From contig JACKQL020000034.1 in assembly GCA_018296165.2 (NCBI GenBank), positions 310,001 through 374,000 on the forward strand: a stretch of DNA of 64,000 nt, in the 5' to 3' direction. The DNA is from Termitomyces sp. T153 (lineage: Eukaryota; Basidiomycota; Agaricomycetes; Agaricales; Lyophyllaceae). The notes under the pieces were generated by a model. That model did not search any database and had not been told where the DNA came from. It saw only the letters and a program-made list of their open reading frames with translations. The translations under genes were made by a program, and so were the position numbers. Positions 51,093 to 62,393 of this stretch are shown in pieces. Each line of letters starts with the position of its first letter. Positions within the stretch are counted from its first letter, which is position 1.

Positions 51093-54000
51093 CAGAGGTT
51101 GCAAGTATGAATATACCACACAATATCAGCGCTAACTTGAGGCCACCAAAATCATTCTAGGAGAGCTGAGCAAGTAGCAAAAAGTCCTCTATGTCCTAGT
51201 CATCATGCATGGCTTTCAAGACTTGTAAGCAACTAGCAGTAGGAACAAAGAGCTTGTGTGCACCATCTTTGCTTCATCACTGAAGCTTGCCACCAGTGAT
51301 AAAGAACATTGAGGTGTAGTGAATGAAGGTGGCATACTTGTTGTTGCTAGGGCCTTCAGGTCTGACAAGGTTGTTAAGCCATTTCTTGACTCAAAGCATG
51401 CAAGTATTGCTATCAATAGCTTTAACACTGTGGGGTACATTGCTATAGGTGGTGGTGCCATCATCATGGAGAGGCTGAATGTTGTCACTGTTCACTAGTT
51501 GTGGGGCTGAGTCATTGCTATCATTGCTAACAAAAGTCACTAAAGGCTAGAGAGGCTGGAACTTGGCCAGAGGGGGTAGTTGACATGAAGTTGTGGATAC
51601 TTGGCAAAGGAGTGGCAGCAGCAGCTGGACTTGGTGAATGAAACCATGCAAGCAATTGATCCAATCCTCATACACAGAGTTGTTGCTGTCATCAGGAAGG
51701 GGGTTGATAGGCTGAAGTAGGCATTGCAAAAGACTGTCAGGGCCATGGAAAGTTCCTTTGATGTGAACTAGCTCAAAGTGGAACATTGATATTACTATGA
51801 TCCAGCGGTTCATGCTAGCAGAAGGCTGGATGTCAGAGTTCTGTAGCATTCCCTTGATATAGCAAGTGTCAACTTCAATAATCAGGTTCCTGATGCCAAT
51901 GAGGTACATTTGCAAAGCTTGCAGTGCTTAATAAAGTCCATATAGTTCCAACTTGGGCTGACTGAATCTGGCTTCTCTGTTGTTAAGCGTAATTGACCCA
52001 AAGCAGTTGTAGTGGTGTTCTTTGCAGTTGTTGCTAGTGCACTGACAAAGGTAATAACCAACAGCAATATAGGAAGTGTCAACTGCTAAGATGACTGGGT
52101 CAGGCAATTCATAGTCAATAGGAACTAGGGGCTTAGCATCTTGTAAAGCTTTAACAAGGTCTTGCTGAGCATTGATCTGGTCTGGGCAAAACTCAAAGGG
52201 GACACTAACATAAGTGAGTTTTGTTAAGTTGTTGGTGTGGTGAGTGAAATTCTTGATAAAAATTCTAAGAACTCCAACTGTACCCAGAAGGGCTCAAACT
52301 TCTGATAGCAACTTGCAAGGGCTCCAGCGCTCAAGCAGGGCTAAGCAGCTTTTGTCAGGAATTTGACCACTAGGCATGCAAACATGACCAAGGACCTTGA
52401 TATTGAAGGTGCATAACATGAGCTTGTGACTGGAGAAGGTGCTGCTGCAATACTTCATTTGCTGGAGAATCCTGTTGAAAAGTTCAAAGAACTCCCATAG
52501 AGCTAGGTAAATATTTGGATTAGTGGGATGCTTAGCGGGATTACTGTCAACAATCTTCCGGTCCTTGGGCCCTTTAGCACCAGCATCATTGATAAAACTG
52601 AGTACATTGTGAGGGATCTCTGGCTGCAATATAAAGGTAATGTCATCATGGAATATTGGCACAGAGTTGGTCCAACTCATTGGCAAGGTCACTAAATGAA
52701 GAGTGCTAAAAGGAGTCTGAAATGTTGTTAAGTCACATGAATCTGGATTGATAAGTTCCTTGTTGTAGCTAACATAGAGGTTGAGGGTGGTGCCACAACT
52801 GCATCCAGCAAAAGATTCAGCAACATGATCTGGGAAGGGAGGCACTCCAGAATGGCAAATGGTGACATAGTTTAGCAGCCCTAGACTGTGTACAATCTTG
52901 AGCTTACCATTCTTCTTGAGGACACAAAACCATCACAAGCAATAAGCAGAGTTTGAAGGCTTGTAGACACCAGCCTTGATCTTGTTGCAAATGATTTCAC
53001 ATACTTTCTTCTCTAGGCCTGGAGGTATGGGGCAATTGTGCTGAACCCAGGGTATGTGTGGAATTGTTGGTATGCATACTGGCAGAAAGAAGTTGGGCGC
53101 AAACTTCCTTGTTCAGAGTTCTCCCAAGCAAAAGCCTTTTCTTGCTTGGCAACCATGTTGACAAGAACATTGATTTCATTGCTAGTGAGAAAGCCTGTGT
53201 AGTGGTCTTTGACGAGTTTTGCTTGTTGATTGCTAGTGAATTGCTGTGTCAGTACAAATGGCAGCAGATTTGGGTTGAGTGGTGGCATTGTTGCTAGTGG
53301 GTCACCAATAATGTGTTGCTTGATTCAAAAGTCTTTGCTAACATGGCTGGCAACTGGTTTGGTTTTCATAGTGACAGGCTTGTACTTCTTCTTTACCTAA
53401 ACACCTTTTCACTTTGGGGGTTTGTTAGCAACATATCGAGTGGGAAAAGGAATTGTAATGTAGGTGAGGGTAATGTCTGTATTGTTTGTATCAAGAGGTA
53501 AAGTCTGTCCAAGAATCAAAAGATTAGATGTATCAGTGGAAACAAGATAAGAACAAGGCAGAAGGGAAAAGTCAGATAAATCACTAGCAGTAGCATAAAA
53601 ATATGCTAGGGCTGGGTTTGTCTGTGGGCTAGAATTTGTAAGTACAATGTCTCTGTCCAAATCACAAGAAGCTATACATGCAGCTAGACCAGTTGAATGA
53701 TCATAGCTAATAACAACTGCTGTATTGCTATTGTTGTTGTCAGTGTCTTCAGCAATAAAAACAGCAGGGTGCTTCTGTTTTGAAGCAAACATTTTGTTGA
53801 TTGTTTTTTTTTAGATTTACCATGTGGAAAAGTTGGTACAGTGTGCCGCATGCCAGTATTGGGGTCTGTGATGGTAATTGTAGTCTCAACATTGCCAAGG
53901 GTATTGACCACACTTCAAGTTGATACATCAAAGGAGCATCCAAGGAGAATGTCATAGGCAGAGGACTGTAAAATGTGTATTTGCAAATAAACCATTATGT

Positions 54001-54445
54001 TGCCTATTGTGCAAGGTACATTACAAGCAAGTCCTAGCAAACAATCCATTGTGCCATTAGTGCTTTGCATGTTCAAGACAATGTTGGGGTTGTAAGATAA
54101 ACCAAGATTGCTAGTGATTTCTGCAGACATCAAAATGATCTGTGAGCCACTGTCAGTGATGCATTCAACTTCTTCTTTATTATCAATCAGCATCATGACA
54201 GAACAAAGCAGCTGTGAATCCTTAGCAACAGTGAGCACCACAGGCTCTTCTCCATGGGGCAGCAAATCAATATAAGCTTCAATGGGGTCAACAGATGTGA
54301 GCATTGCTGAGAATAAACTGGGTAGGGAAGGAACATAAATGGCAGATGGGAAGGGACTTATTGTGTGGGAAGTAGTATGAACCCCAATAGAATCAAACTG
54401 TAGTAAAATGGCTATGAGGCATAACTGGCATGCCTGAAAAAGCAT
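51093..54445 (-). pseudogene. pol: Gypsy-A2: protease, RT, RNase H and integrase start
   Basis: Minus-strand copy of the Gypsy-A family. The protease (53915-54445) has CITDSGSQIILMSAEITSNL (catalytic DSG), NPNIVLNMQSTNGTMD, IMVYLQIHILQSSAYDILLG. The spacer (53409-53792) is open. RT contains MPPLNPNLLPFVLTQQF, AFAWENSEQG, LVTLPMSWTNSVPIFHDDIT and a decayed active site FINDAGAKGPKDR. RNase H lies at 51547-52130 (EARFSQPKLELYGLY sense, IIEVDTCYIKGMLQ). The integrase start FGGLKLALILCGIFILATSVS (zinc region CNLC) is cut at 51092 by Gypsy-B3. The copy retains the protease that Gypsy-A lost. No gag or LTR remains. Confidence 0.82.
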
Positions 54446-54720
54446 TGGGCCAGAGTATCTATCAGAGTGTTTGTAATTACCACCCCCTTACATACTGCAG
54501 GTGCTGGGACACTAGAGATCCAGTTGAAAATTGCATAAAAATAGCACTTGAAAGAAATAAAATGGTACATTCATTCATTCATTCATTCTATCCACAAAAC
54601 TGCTGGCTCAATCCCATTGTAACTGCAGAGGATAATGCATTACATTTTTACTGTAATTACACAGAATAATGCATGAAAATGTCAGGGTCAGCTGAACAAC
54701 CAAGTTGACCCCACCCCCAA
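54446..54720. other. Short non-coding gap with ATTC repeat
   Basis: No gene seen. An (ATTC)n microsatellite of about five units lies at 54570-54590. Confidence 0.55.
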
Positions 54721-55325
54721 TTACTCATGTCTTCTTGCCTACTATTGGGCAGCTCCTCCATAACCTTTTAGGAGAGAATGCACAACTCCAGCAGCACACA
54801 GAGGTCCTTCGGAGTCAAGCAGTCCAACTCTGAGGACAAAATGAACAACTGCTAGTACAAGATTATGAGTTGATAGGGGAATTGAGAGTCTGGAGTGAGT
54901 TGATTAGGAAACTTAGTTTCCTCAAGGAGTATCTGCAAACTCAGGATGTAGAGGTGCAACATTATTAGAGAGCCAGGGAGGAAGCAAACCCTACTGCAAT
55001 CTGGTTGCAGTGACTGGCCAAGGAGAGAGAGAAGATCATGCAGGCATGGGCTCAAGTTTGTCAAAATGAGGGCAGAGTTCAGACTGAGGTTTCTAAATTG
55101 GCAGGAGCTGAGGATCAGCACAAAAGAAGTCTGTTGAGGGGTACACTTTGGAAAAGGTTGGAGCAAATGGTGGGGGTTGTTCCAGCTGAGCTGGTGGGGG
55201 CTGAGGATCCAGGGAAGGAAATTTCATGGGGAAATACAGCTCAGAAGAGGTTGGTGGAGGTTGTTCCAGCTCTGAGGGGTGTTTTCTTTCTGGAGGTGGT
55301 ACAAACAATGCATGTTTCTTAAGTT
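54721..55325 (+). pseudogene. Broken coiled-coil coding frame, family unknown
   Basis: One frame gives a Gln/Glu/Leu-rich helical protein interrupted by three stops: LLHNLLGENAQLQQHTEVLR, QNEQLLVQDYELIGELRVWS, ELIRKLSFLKEYLQTQDVEV, then REEANPTAIW and AKEREKIMQAWAQVCQNEGR, followed by repeats around PAELVGAEDPGKE. The heptad pattern suggests a coiled coil. I cannot name it; anonymous coiled-coil proteins of this look are multicopy in some Agaricomycetes, but that is memory, not a search result. Confidence 0.4.
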
Positions 55326-55529
55326 GTGAAAAGGAGACCTCATGACAAAGTATGTTTGGTCACATCTATTGATTTATGTGGACTCACAAGCTTGTTAGAA
55401 CCACATTGAGCTATTGATATATTGAATATCTCATCATACAAGTTAATTTGAATGGTTTTTGACTATTAAAATGCTTAACAATGATGTTGTAGGCATACAA
55501 ACCTACCACCTACTCCTCCTAAAAGCCAA

Positions 55530-56087
55530 ATGCAACAAGCTAGGATTCAAAGGAGACTTGAACAGTTACAAATGACAGATCCTGACAATTGTCAAGGAAA
55601 TAGAAAAAATAAATCTTTGAAACAGATCAATACTGTGGTTGTTCCACCACTTCAACTTGGGTCTGGGGGTATGAGAACTGGGGTTATTAATCAATCTATA
55701 GGATCTGAGGGTTTGAGGCTTGGGAATAATCACCAATCTATAGCCACCACTTCTGGCTCTTCAAGAAGACCTATTAGACAGCATGCTGATGATTCATTTT
55801 CTATAGTGATTCCTGAAACTGTTTTGCCTGAAGGATGGGATGCTCCTTTACAGAATCCCATCTCTACAATGGTACCTCCTCCACCTGCTCCTGCACTTAG
55901 AAGAGTGAGAAAAGTTCCTATGCAAAATTCTATGCCCATCATGATGCCACCTCTACCTGCTCCTGTACATGGAAGAGACAATAGGCTGATACCAATCAAT
56001 CAGCCTACTATTGTTCAACCTACAGTGATTATTCCTCAAATTATTTTGCCTGAGGGATCTGTGATGACAATTCTGTCACTGGACTGA
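55530..56087 (+). CDS. Open frame, proline-rich repetitive protein, function unknown
   Basis: 185 codons from ATG 55530 to TGA 56087, ending about 60 bp before the Helitron helicase fragment on the same strand. The protein is low complexity: repeats of the type MMPPLPAPVHGRDN / MVPPPPAPALRRVRK, and IPETVLPEGWD / IPQIILPEGSV. No catalytic motif. It may be part of the same Helitron, or an unrelated relic. It has no RNA-binding or membrane signature I can see. Confidence 0.4.
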   Translation: MQQARIQRRLEQLQMTDPDNCQGNRKNKSLKQINTVVVPPLQLGSGGMRTGVINQSIGSEGLRLGNNHQSIATTSGSSRRPIRQHADDSFSIVIPETVLPEGWDAPLQNPISTMVPPPPAPALRRVRKVPMQNSMPIMMPPLPAPVHGRDNRLIPINQPTIVQPTVIIPQIILPEGSVMTILSLD

Positions 56088-56129
56088 TCTCTTCCATGTA
56101 TCCTCATATTAATCACTATCAAGATGATC

Positions 56130-56810
56130 AGTATTACCTGGACTGTACCATTTTTTCTGGCAAGAAGTCGGATGTAGAGGATATCATTTCATAAATTCTG
56201 CAGAGATGCCCAGGAGAAGAGAAAATCATGCAGAGTGCAGACTCTATCATATCTGATGATGGGAATCCTAATGGCCTTGGATTGTATCCAATGGAATACC
56301 TCAACTCTCTCAGAGCCAGTAGTTTGCCTTTGGCTAAATTGGCTCTGAAGATTGGTGTACCTGTCATGGCTGCTCAGGAATCTGGATACAATTAAAGGAC
56401 TCTGCAATGGCACAAGAATGATAGTCACCCATATCAGCACCAGAATTCTCAGATTTCAGATCATCAGTGGGAATGCCAAGTTTGCAGAATCAATTGTTTT
56501 GATTCCAATTATCAACATGAATGTCTCTGAAGAGGATTTGCCAATTCCATTGCACAGAAGACAATTCCCAGTTTGCTTGGCCTTTGCTATGACAATCAAG
56601 AAGTCTCAGGGTCAATCAGTCAAGCATGTTGGATTGGACCTTTGATCAGGAGTTTTTGCACATGGCCAACTTTAAGTTGCACTTTCTCAGTGCACATCAG
56701 AAGATTGTATCAAAGTCATTTTGGACCCAGAAAGAAAGACTGCAAATATTGTCTATCAAGAAATTCTGAATGGTATCCAAATAGTGTGACTTTTATTGGA
56801 TTCAAGCAAC
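56130..56810 (+). pseudogene. Helitron helicase (PIF1-like) C-terminal fragment
   Basis: Rolling-circle transposons (Helitrons) encode a Rep-helicase whose SF1 helicase domain resembles PIF1. The C-terminal half is recognisable here: SADSIISDDGNPNGLGLYPM, EYLNSLRASSLPLAKLALKIGVPVM, then after a one-base shift near 56367 LLRNLDTIKGLCNGTRMIVT, RRQFPVCLAFAMTIKKSQGQ (helicase motif V/VI region), SVKHVGLDL. A stop replaces the residue before SGVFAHGQL and another lies within QLYVALSQ, and the sense ends TANIVYQEILNGIQ. The Rep nuclease and helicase N-terminus are absent. No unambiguous CTRR terminus was found, so this is a fragment. Confidence 0.85.
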
Positions 56811-57222
56811 AAATTGCTAACTTCTATGAACTTCAGCACCTAATGTATATAGCCTGACAGTGTAGTATAGATATTCTGAATAGTTTACAAATGTAAGTGT
56901 GACAGTTTCAATAATTCCTTGGTTTATACTAACTTTGATAATATTCAGCATCTCTAATATATACCAGTGGACATTGTAGTATTTTGTTGATAATGGTATA
57001 TAGATACAATGGTTTATATATAAAAATCTCAGTATTGAATTGTAAGAGAAAAGCAACACTTAGTCAACAAAATACAAAGACCTAACTGAACAAAGTGAGA
57101 TTGGGTCTAGATCTTAGCATTGAGTCAAGAAGATACAAAGATCTAACTGAACAAAGTGAGATTGGGTCATAGTTAGCTTGAGTTCAGCCTCTTTTAGGCA
57201 GTTGACTCGAGAACTTTCAGGC
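56811..57222. other. AT-rich stretch with a 61-bp-period direct repeat
   Basis: No coding signal. A ~46-bp unit beginning AGTCAACAAAATACAAAGAC (57062) recurs at 57123 (AGTCAAGAAGATACAAAGAT), sharing CTAACTGAACAAAGTGAG. Confidence 0.6.
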
Positions 57223-57686
57223 TCAAAGGAATTCATTTCTTTCTCGCAAACACACACCGGATTGACTAACCACAAACCTCTCCTCAACTCTCACAATTGA
57301 CAGCTCAAATTGTTTGTAATAAAGTCCCCTCAACCTAACCTCAACCATGGAGTAAGGCCTGGGTAGCAGGCTGAATTTCTTCCTTTCAAACAAATGTAAC
57401 CACATCATAAGATAATAAGTCAGTGAGGGATTCGTGCTACGCCCGATATTGGCTGACACAATGACAGTATGTGTTTGCATGATTCCTCACCATACCCACA
57501 ACCTGGGGTGGCTGAGACAAATTCTTTCCTCAGGAATGCAGGAAATCCTTCAGGGTATCCATTCGCTACTCAAGCATGGTTGGACTCGAGTTGAAAAGAT
57601 GATTTGTACAAGAAACTATGGAAAAGACTAGAAGAAGAGGTAACCATTAACATCGACATGTGTAACCATCATCGACAGAAATCAAA
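57223..57686. other. 3' flank of the kinase gene
   Basis: CpG-containing DNA downstream of the kinase stop. An 85-codon minus-strand frame (57223-57480) shows no family features and is probably chance or 3' untranslated sequence. Confidence 0.4.
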
Positions 57687-60600
57687 TCAAGGCTCCAATG
57701 TTGGGATATCTGAATCCAGATCCCAGATGTCCATGGTACCTCGCAAGGCTGCAACAATTGATAAAGGATCTACCTTCGAAATGTTCTCCGAAAAGGTAAG
57801 CCGTTGAACAGGTGTCCATAACTGTTTATGGAAAGTTGACAGCATGTAGCAATGCACCGCTCTCAGTACGGTGTTTTCTGCATCCCTGCTGTCGCTCGTG
57901 TTCCATAATGGAAGTGCATGAGACTTCAACGTCTTAAACCAGAAAAGATGACTAGACGTGAAGAAGTCTGTCTTTGCCAAGCCGAGATCCCTCATGCCGA
58001 GGCTGCCGCTGAGATCTGTCCACCTCCAAAATGCTTCAGGCCAACGACAGTTGAGGGGGGGCGGCGCGTTCGGGAAGTAGTTGGGTAGTCGGTCACCAAA
58101 GGTGAACGGAGACAGGTAACAGACGAAAAATAAACTCTGAAGCTGGGAATATGACATTCATTGAAGGATACAGCAAGATAGTTAGTATAATGACTCACAT
58201 CATCAATTACAGAATTTTGTTCGCCGAGAAGGAGAGGAATCGACATGAATGGCACGGTACCCTATTTACCCCAGAGGTGAAGTCTTGTTGACAAAATTCG
58301 AGTTGAAAAATACTGACCGTCCGCCAAACACGGTTAGGCTTTTTTTGCTGGACTGGAGGAGGGTTGTTTCTGGTCTCAATTCGAGCAAGAAGCTCCTTCG
58401 GCGTCATAAAAGAAATAGTTGGAGAGTCGAGCGTGTACAACGTCTTGGGAATATACGCCGCCATATCAAGATCATGAAGACCGCCGATAGTGTGGATGTC
58501 AACAAATTCCCGGCGGATAAGAGCTACACGAGCTGGTCGTGCATCCCACTCTACTTCGATCCATTGGCATTCTTTGTCGGTATCACAATAAATTTCTTCG
58601 TTCAGGATGATGTTACCAAAGCTTATGTCGCGATGGATAATCCCAAGACTTTCAAGAAATGCAATCGCTGTACAAAATATGAGGTACAGTACAGAAAACC
58701 ACAGAATAATTCGTAGCTCGACCTTGTAAAACACCTATGATGGCTTCATAAAATTCTTTCATTGTCTCGAATTGCGACAGTGTGCGTTTGAAAGCTGAAA
58801 CAGTAAAAATTTCCTGACGATGGTTGACTTTATTGGGATCTATAGCTTGAGGACATTCTTCTTGCGTCAGACCGCGCACCAATGTCAAGACCTGACCAAG
58901 ATACCAAACGCTGCATCGAAAAAGTCAACTCCCAAGATGTAGAATGTTGTAACGAACATCACACTCGGTTGGCATTAAGACCCCTTTAATCGGATCTGGG
59001 TGATTCATAACTTTGAACAAGATATCCTGCTCATATGCTTCGGAATAAATGTCGGCATTGTAAGCTTTAAGAGCATAGGGGCCCTTAAAAACCCGGCTAT
59101 CCTTTGGAACTTCATACTTTTCGAGTATCGAATCCGATTTAAACACCTCTTGATAGACACACCACACGCGTGTACAACGACCGATAAGGGAACCCCGATC
59201 TTCAACGAGATACTTGACATAGAAAGTTGTGGGCGTTTTGTCAGAGGGAGGTCGTCCATGAAGTTTTTCTTTGTCAAGGGTTATCCAGTTTACTTCCCTA
59301 GACGTGAATTGTTTCGGTTGGTGTGGGTATTTTGTGGGAGTAGAAGGAATTTCCCCGAAAGTTTTTGATCGACGTTTCTTTGACGCTCGTTCGTTATCGT
59401 TGTCGTCATCTGCTGGACGCTTGTCGCCGAGAGCGGTAGTAGAATCATCCCCTTTATATTTCGCATTCATTATTGTGACTGACCGCAGGGAAAAGGAAGG
59501 GTGTTGTCCGAGCTCCTCGTCTGTCGCTAGGAGGATCCCAAGAGACAACCGGATCGATTCAATGACGCCACGACCTATATTTTTAGGGAAGATACATTCT
59601 TCGACTCCAGTAGCATCGGCACGGAGTAGGCCCAGCTTATCTTTGGTAGCCATAAGTCCGAGAGAAAAGCGAAGCCAGAATTGAGTCCGTCTTTGTTGGC
59701 GCATGTAGACCGTCGCCTGGACAATGGCAGATTTCATATCTGTCTGCTTCCCTTCCCCGGCAATCAAAACGTTTGGAAAACATACAGCAGAGAGGTCGAG
59801 GAATGTGGCATTATCGTACTGTTTGATGTCCGCCAACACCGAATCACAACGACTAGAGGTGTCCTTTGCCTTGAGAGTCTCGAGGAGGTTCTTTAATCGC
59901 AACGATAAGTCACCAATTGACTCTTCTTCTGCAGACGAACTGTCCGTATCTTCCCCTACGTTCGCGGAATCTTCTGTGTTACATACATCACTGAGCAGCT
60001 CATCATCGCCCTCTGGTGTGAATGACAAAGGACCAATCTCGTCCTCCTCATCACTGTCTGGGTCATGAGAGCCAGCTCCATATATCCGAGCTACGAAATG
60101 ACGGAGAGAGTAAGTCAGAGAAAGCGGTCATGATGTGAAGAAACATACACAATGAAGGAAATATCTCGGGATACGTTTTGCTGAGGTGCGGCCACGATGA
60201 ACTGATGGTCAACAGGATGGAAGATTTCTCCACATACTCTTCTTCGCGAGTTGCTTTCCGTTCTGACGCAGTTACGAATGCGGTACGATGGAGGGCGAGA
60301 AAGTCAGGCCGACAATCCTGGCTGTCCCGCGATTCAAGTGGCAACCGATTGTAAGAACGGGGAAGAGTTGTGATACGAGTCCTTAGCTTGCGCTCTGATA
60401 GACCAGTCGGATCAAGGCCGAAGAGAGTTCCAAAGATAAAGCCAAGAACGCCGACTATATTGAAAAACTGTTGAGCACCCCGCTCCGTTCCTGTATTGAG
60501 ACGTTCGCTCCAGGACCAGGTATATCGCTTTTGCATTTCCCGAGTCACCTTGCCCACCTTGGAAGCGAGACGGGCCAGAGAAGCCGCATGTAAGCAGGCT

Positions 60601-61072
60601 GCTAGCCAATCATCACGTTTCACTTCTTTATTGCCACATTTAACGGAGAGGATTCCGTGATGAAGAAAACAGAGAGTAATCTTCGTGGCTAAGGAAATTG
60701 AAACGATGTTATCGAAGGCATGATCTACGAGATCAGCGCTAGCCCAACGGCGATTGAGTAATTCGTGCGTGAAACCATCCACGACATCTTGTCTCGTTGT
60801 AGGATTCCCGGAATATTTAAGATTGCTCGGCTTGACGGGAGTTCCCAAAACGCCACTCGCTTTCACTAGTTCATGATCAGCTTCTACATAACGGACCGCG
60901 GCAGTGCTTTGGGTGAGAGAAGAAATATTGCTATCGGTTCTTGTGCTGCTTCGAAGGCTTATCTCTTGCGGGATCTGTATGCTGTTCGCTAGCTACTCTG
61001 AGTTGGAGGGAGTAAGCTACTTACAGCTTCAGCTTCTTTGCTGCGTTTTCCGCCCGCCGCGCGGCGTTTCAT
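57687..61072 (-). CDS. FunK1-type fungal protein kinase, six exons, with one in-frame TGA
   Basis: Likely a fungal-specific FunK1 kinase (a lineage-expanded basidiomycete family, Ser/Thr kinase-like, roles largely unknown). Exons on the minus strand: 61072-61025, 60974-60149, 60090-58735, 58667-58318, 58261-58199, 58142-57687; together 1,033 codons with all phases consistent. Introns have GTAAGT, GTATGT, GTGTTT, GTCAGT and GTGAGT donors. The start MKRRAAGGKRSKEAEA has a basic, nuclear-signal-like stretch. An acidic region (DSDEEDE, EEESIGD) and a basic SKKRRSK follow. Kinase motifs: loop GIIHRDISFGN (H755-D757 region), GLHDLDMAAYI (DFG-equivalent), RTGTVPFMSIPLL (a hallmark block) and DDLQSLFFVCYL. 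Codon 680 is TGA (58925-58927); the sense around it (LFRCSVWYLGQVLTLVRGLT) is open on both sides. CpG-rich against its flanks. Confidence 0.82.
61025..61072 (-). other. First exon of the kinase gene (16 codons)
   Basis: ATG at 61070-61072; MKRRAAGGKRSKEAEA, followed by the intron starting GTAAGTAGC at 61024. Its acceptor CATACAG is at 60975-60981. I chose this start because the splice keeps phase 0 with the next exon (IPQEISLRSSTRTDSN), and because no in-frame ATG precedes it within the CpG-rich part. Confidence 0.55.
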
Positions 61073-62290
61073 GATTTTGGAGGTAAGATAAGGGATTTCT
61101 TTGGTTTCCCTTAGTCCCTCACTGACATGTCCAAACAAGACCAATCAACATACGAAACAGGCAATGCCTATATATACAATTAAACATGAAGACACATTAT
61201 TATTAGATATCAATCCCCTTTTTTGATGAGTTCAACTTGGTTGGCCACTAGCATGTCTATCTTCAATATCAATGCTGACAGATCAGTAAACTATATTATT
61301 GTAATTTTCATTAATTGTTGAGAATGGATTTACAAAAACATGGCGCGTGTTGGTGCAGATACGAAATAACATGTTAGGGGCGGCGGCAGCGGCAGCGGCA
61401 GATTTGCGGAACCATCGCAGGCTATAATGCGTCATGAGGGCTGGAGTGTCAGCATTGTATCTTGGTGGAAAGTCCTATTGATACGTGCTTATGGTGTGGC
61501 AGACATGTAGGCTGAATGCATCTGAGGGAGCTGAACTAAGCAGGGCACATTATTTGAATGTGGAGGCAGGCAGAGGCCCCGGGAAACTCCCAAGAAACCT
61601 TGTCCGGAAATTTCCCAAATCTGGCCTCAAATCTGCTATCTTTGGGGCCTCAAGTCTGCTATAATGGACAACATTATGCAAAACATGTGTCTTAAAAGGA
61701 AATTCTCATTTTTTTCATTGTTTTTTTCTGTTTGCCCAACATTGGTGCTAATGTTGGGCAACTGAGCTATATAGCTAACTATCTCTTGAGTCTATTCATG
61801 AGATAGCTTATGACCTGGAATGCAAATCTTCAGAACAGGTGCTTCAGCAAGAATGGGCTTCAGTTAGATAGAGTATCAATGTTGCAAATGTGCTGCCTTC
61901 CTTGTGCCTTACGCAAGAGAGATTTTCATGTTTTTGCCTCATCAAGCATACTGAAAATTACTGAGTTGAGGATGATTGGGGGCAACAATGCAATTTTTTG
62001 TGCTATCATGCATGTCACAAGTCAATACATAAATTTATGTTGCAAACTTGTCATACACTCAATTACCTGTCATACACCTCAATTGTCATACACCTCAATT
62101 AAGGAACTCAGATTGCCTCAAATGCTCAGAATTTTTTTGTCAAAATCTCAAGAAACTTGTCTTGCTGAGCCTAAAATCTGCAATAGTTATGAACCAAGAA
62201 CAGTGACTTATGCCACCTAGTCACCTTATCTACAACAGGTACACATAGTAACAATATAAGTCTTTTGTACACAGACTGAGTCACCTTATC
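61073..62290. other. Upstream of the kinase and downstream of nothing recognised; hairpin and GGC repeat
   Basis: No gene. A GGCGGCGGCAGCGGCAGCGG-type repeat lies at about 61379-61400. A perfect 12-bp inverted repeat TTGCCCAACATT / AATGTTGGGCAA with a 6-base loop lies at 61732-61761. Part of this stretch is the promoter of the minus-strand kinase (a TATATATA at about 61168-61176, 100 bp from the ATG). The 3' end has a direct repeat GTCACCTTATCTACAACAG at 62220 and 62280. Confidence 0.5.
61732..61761. repeat. Perfect 12-bp inverted repeat with 6-nt loop
   Basis: TTGCCCAACATT-GGTGCT-AATGTTGGGCAA. It could be a transcription-terminating hairpin or a relic of a small transposon; no flanking direct repeat was identified. 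Confidence 0.8.
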
Positions 62291-62393
62291 TACAACAGCT
62301 TATGGGCCCCAGCTACTCAGTGTGTAAGACTCACAAAAATTTATCTGAACCACCAAAAACCAACCCCAACCAACAGAACTGAAACCAGACATC

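Noticed and set aside
59000..60068. Several plus-strand frames of 70-137 codons
   Set aside because: They are antisense to the large FunK1 exon, which has continuous kinase-family sense and proper splice sites.
61316..62299. Possible copia 5' LTR starting TGTTGAGAATGG and ending near CTACAACA
   Set aside because: No second copy or target duplication is visible, and the interval contains CpG-rich repeat DNA unlike the copia relic.
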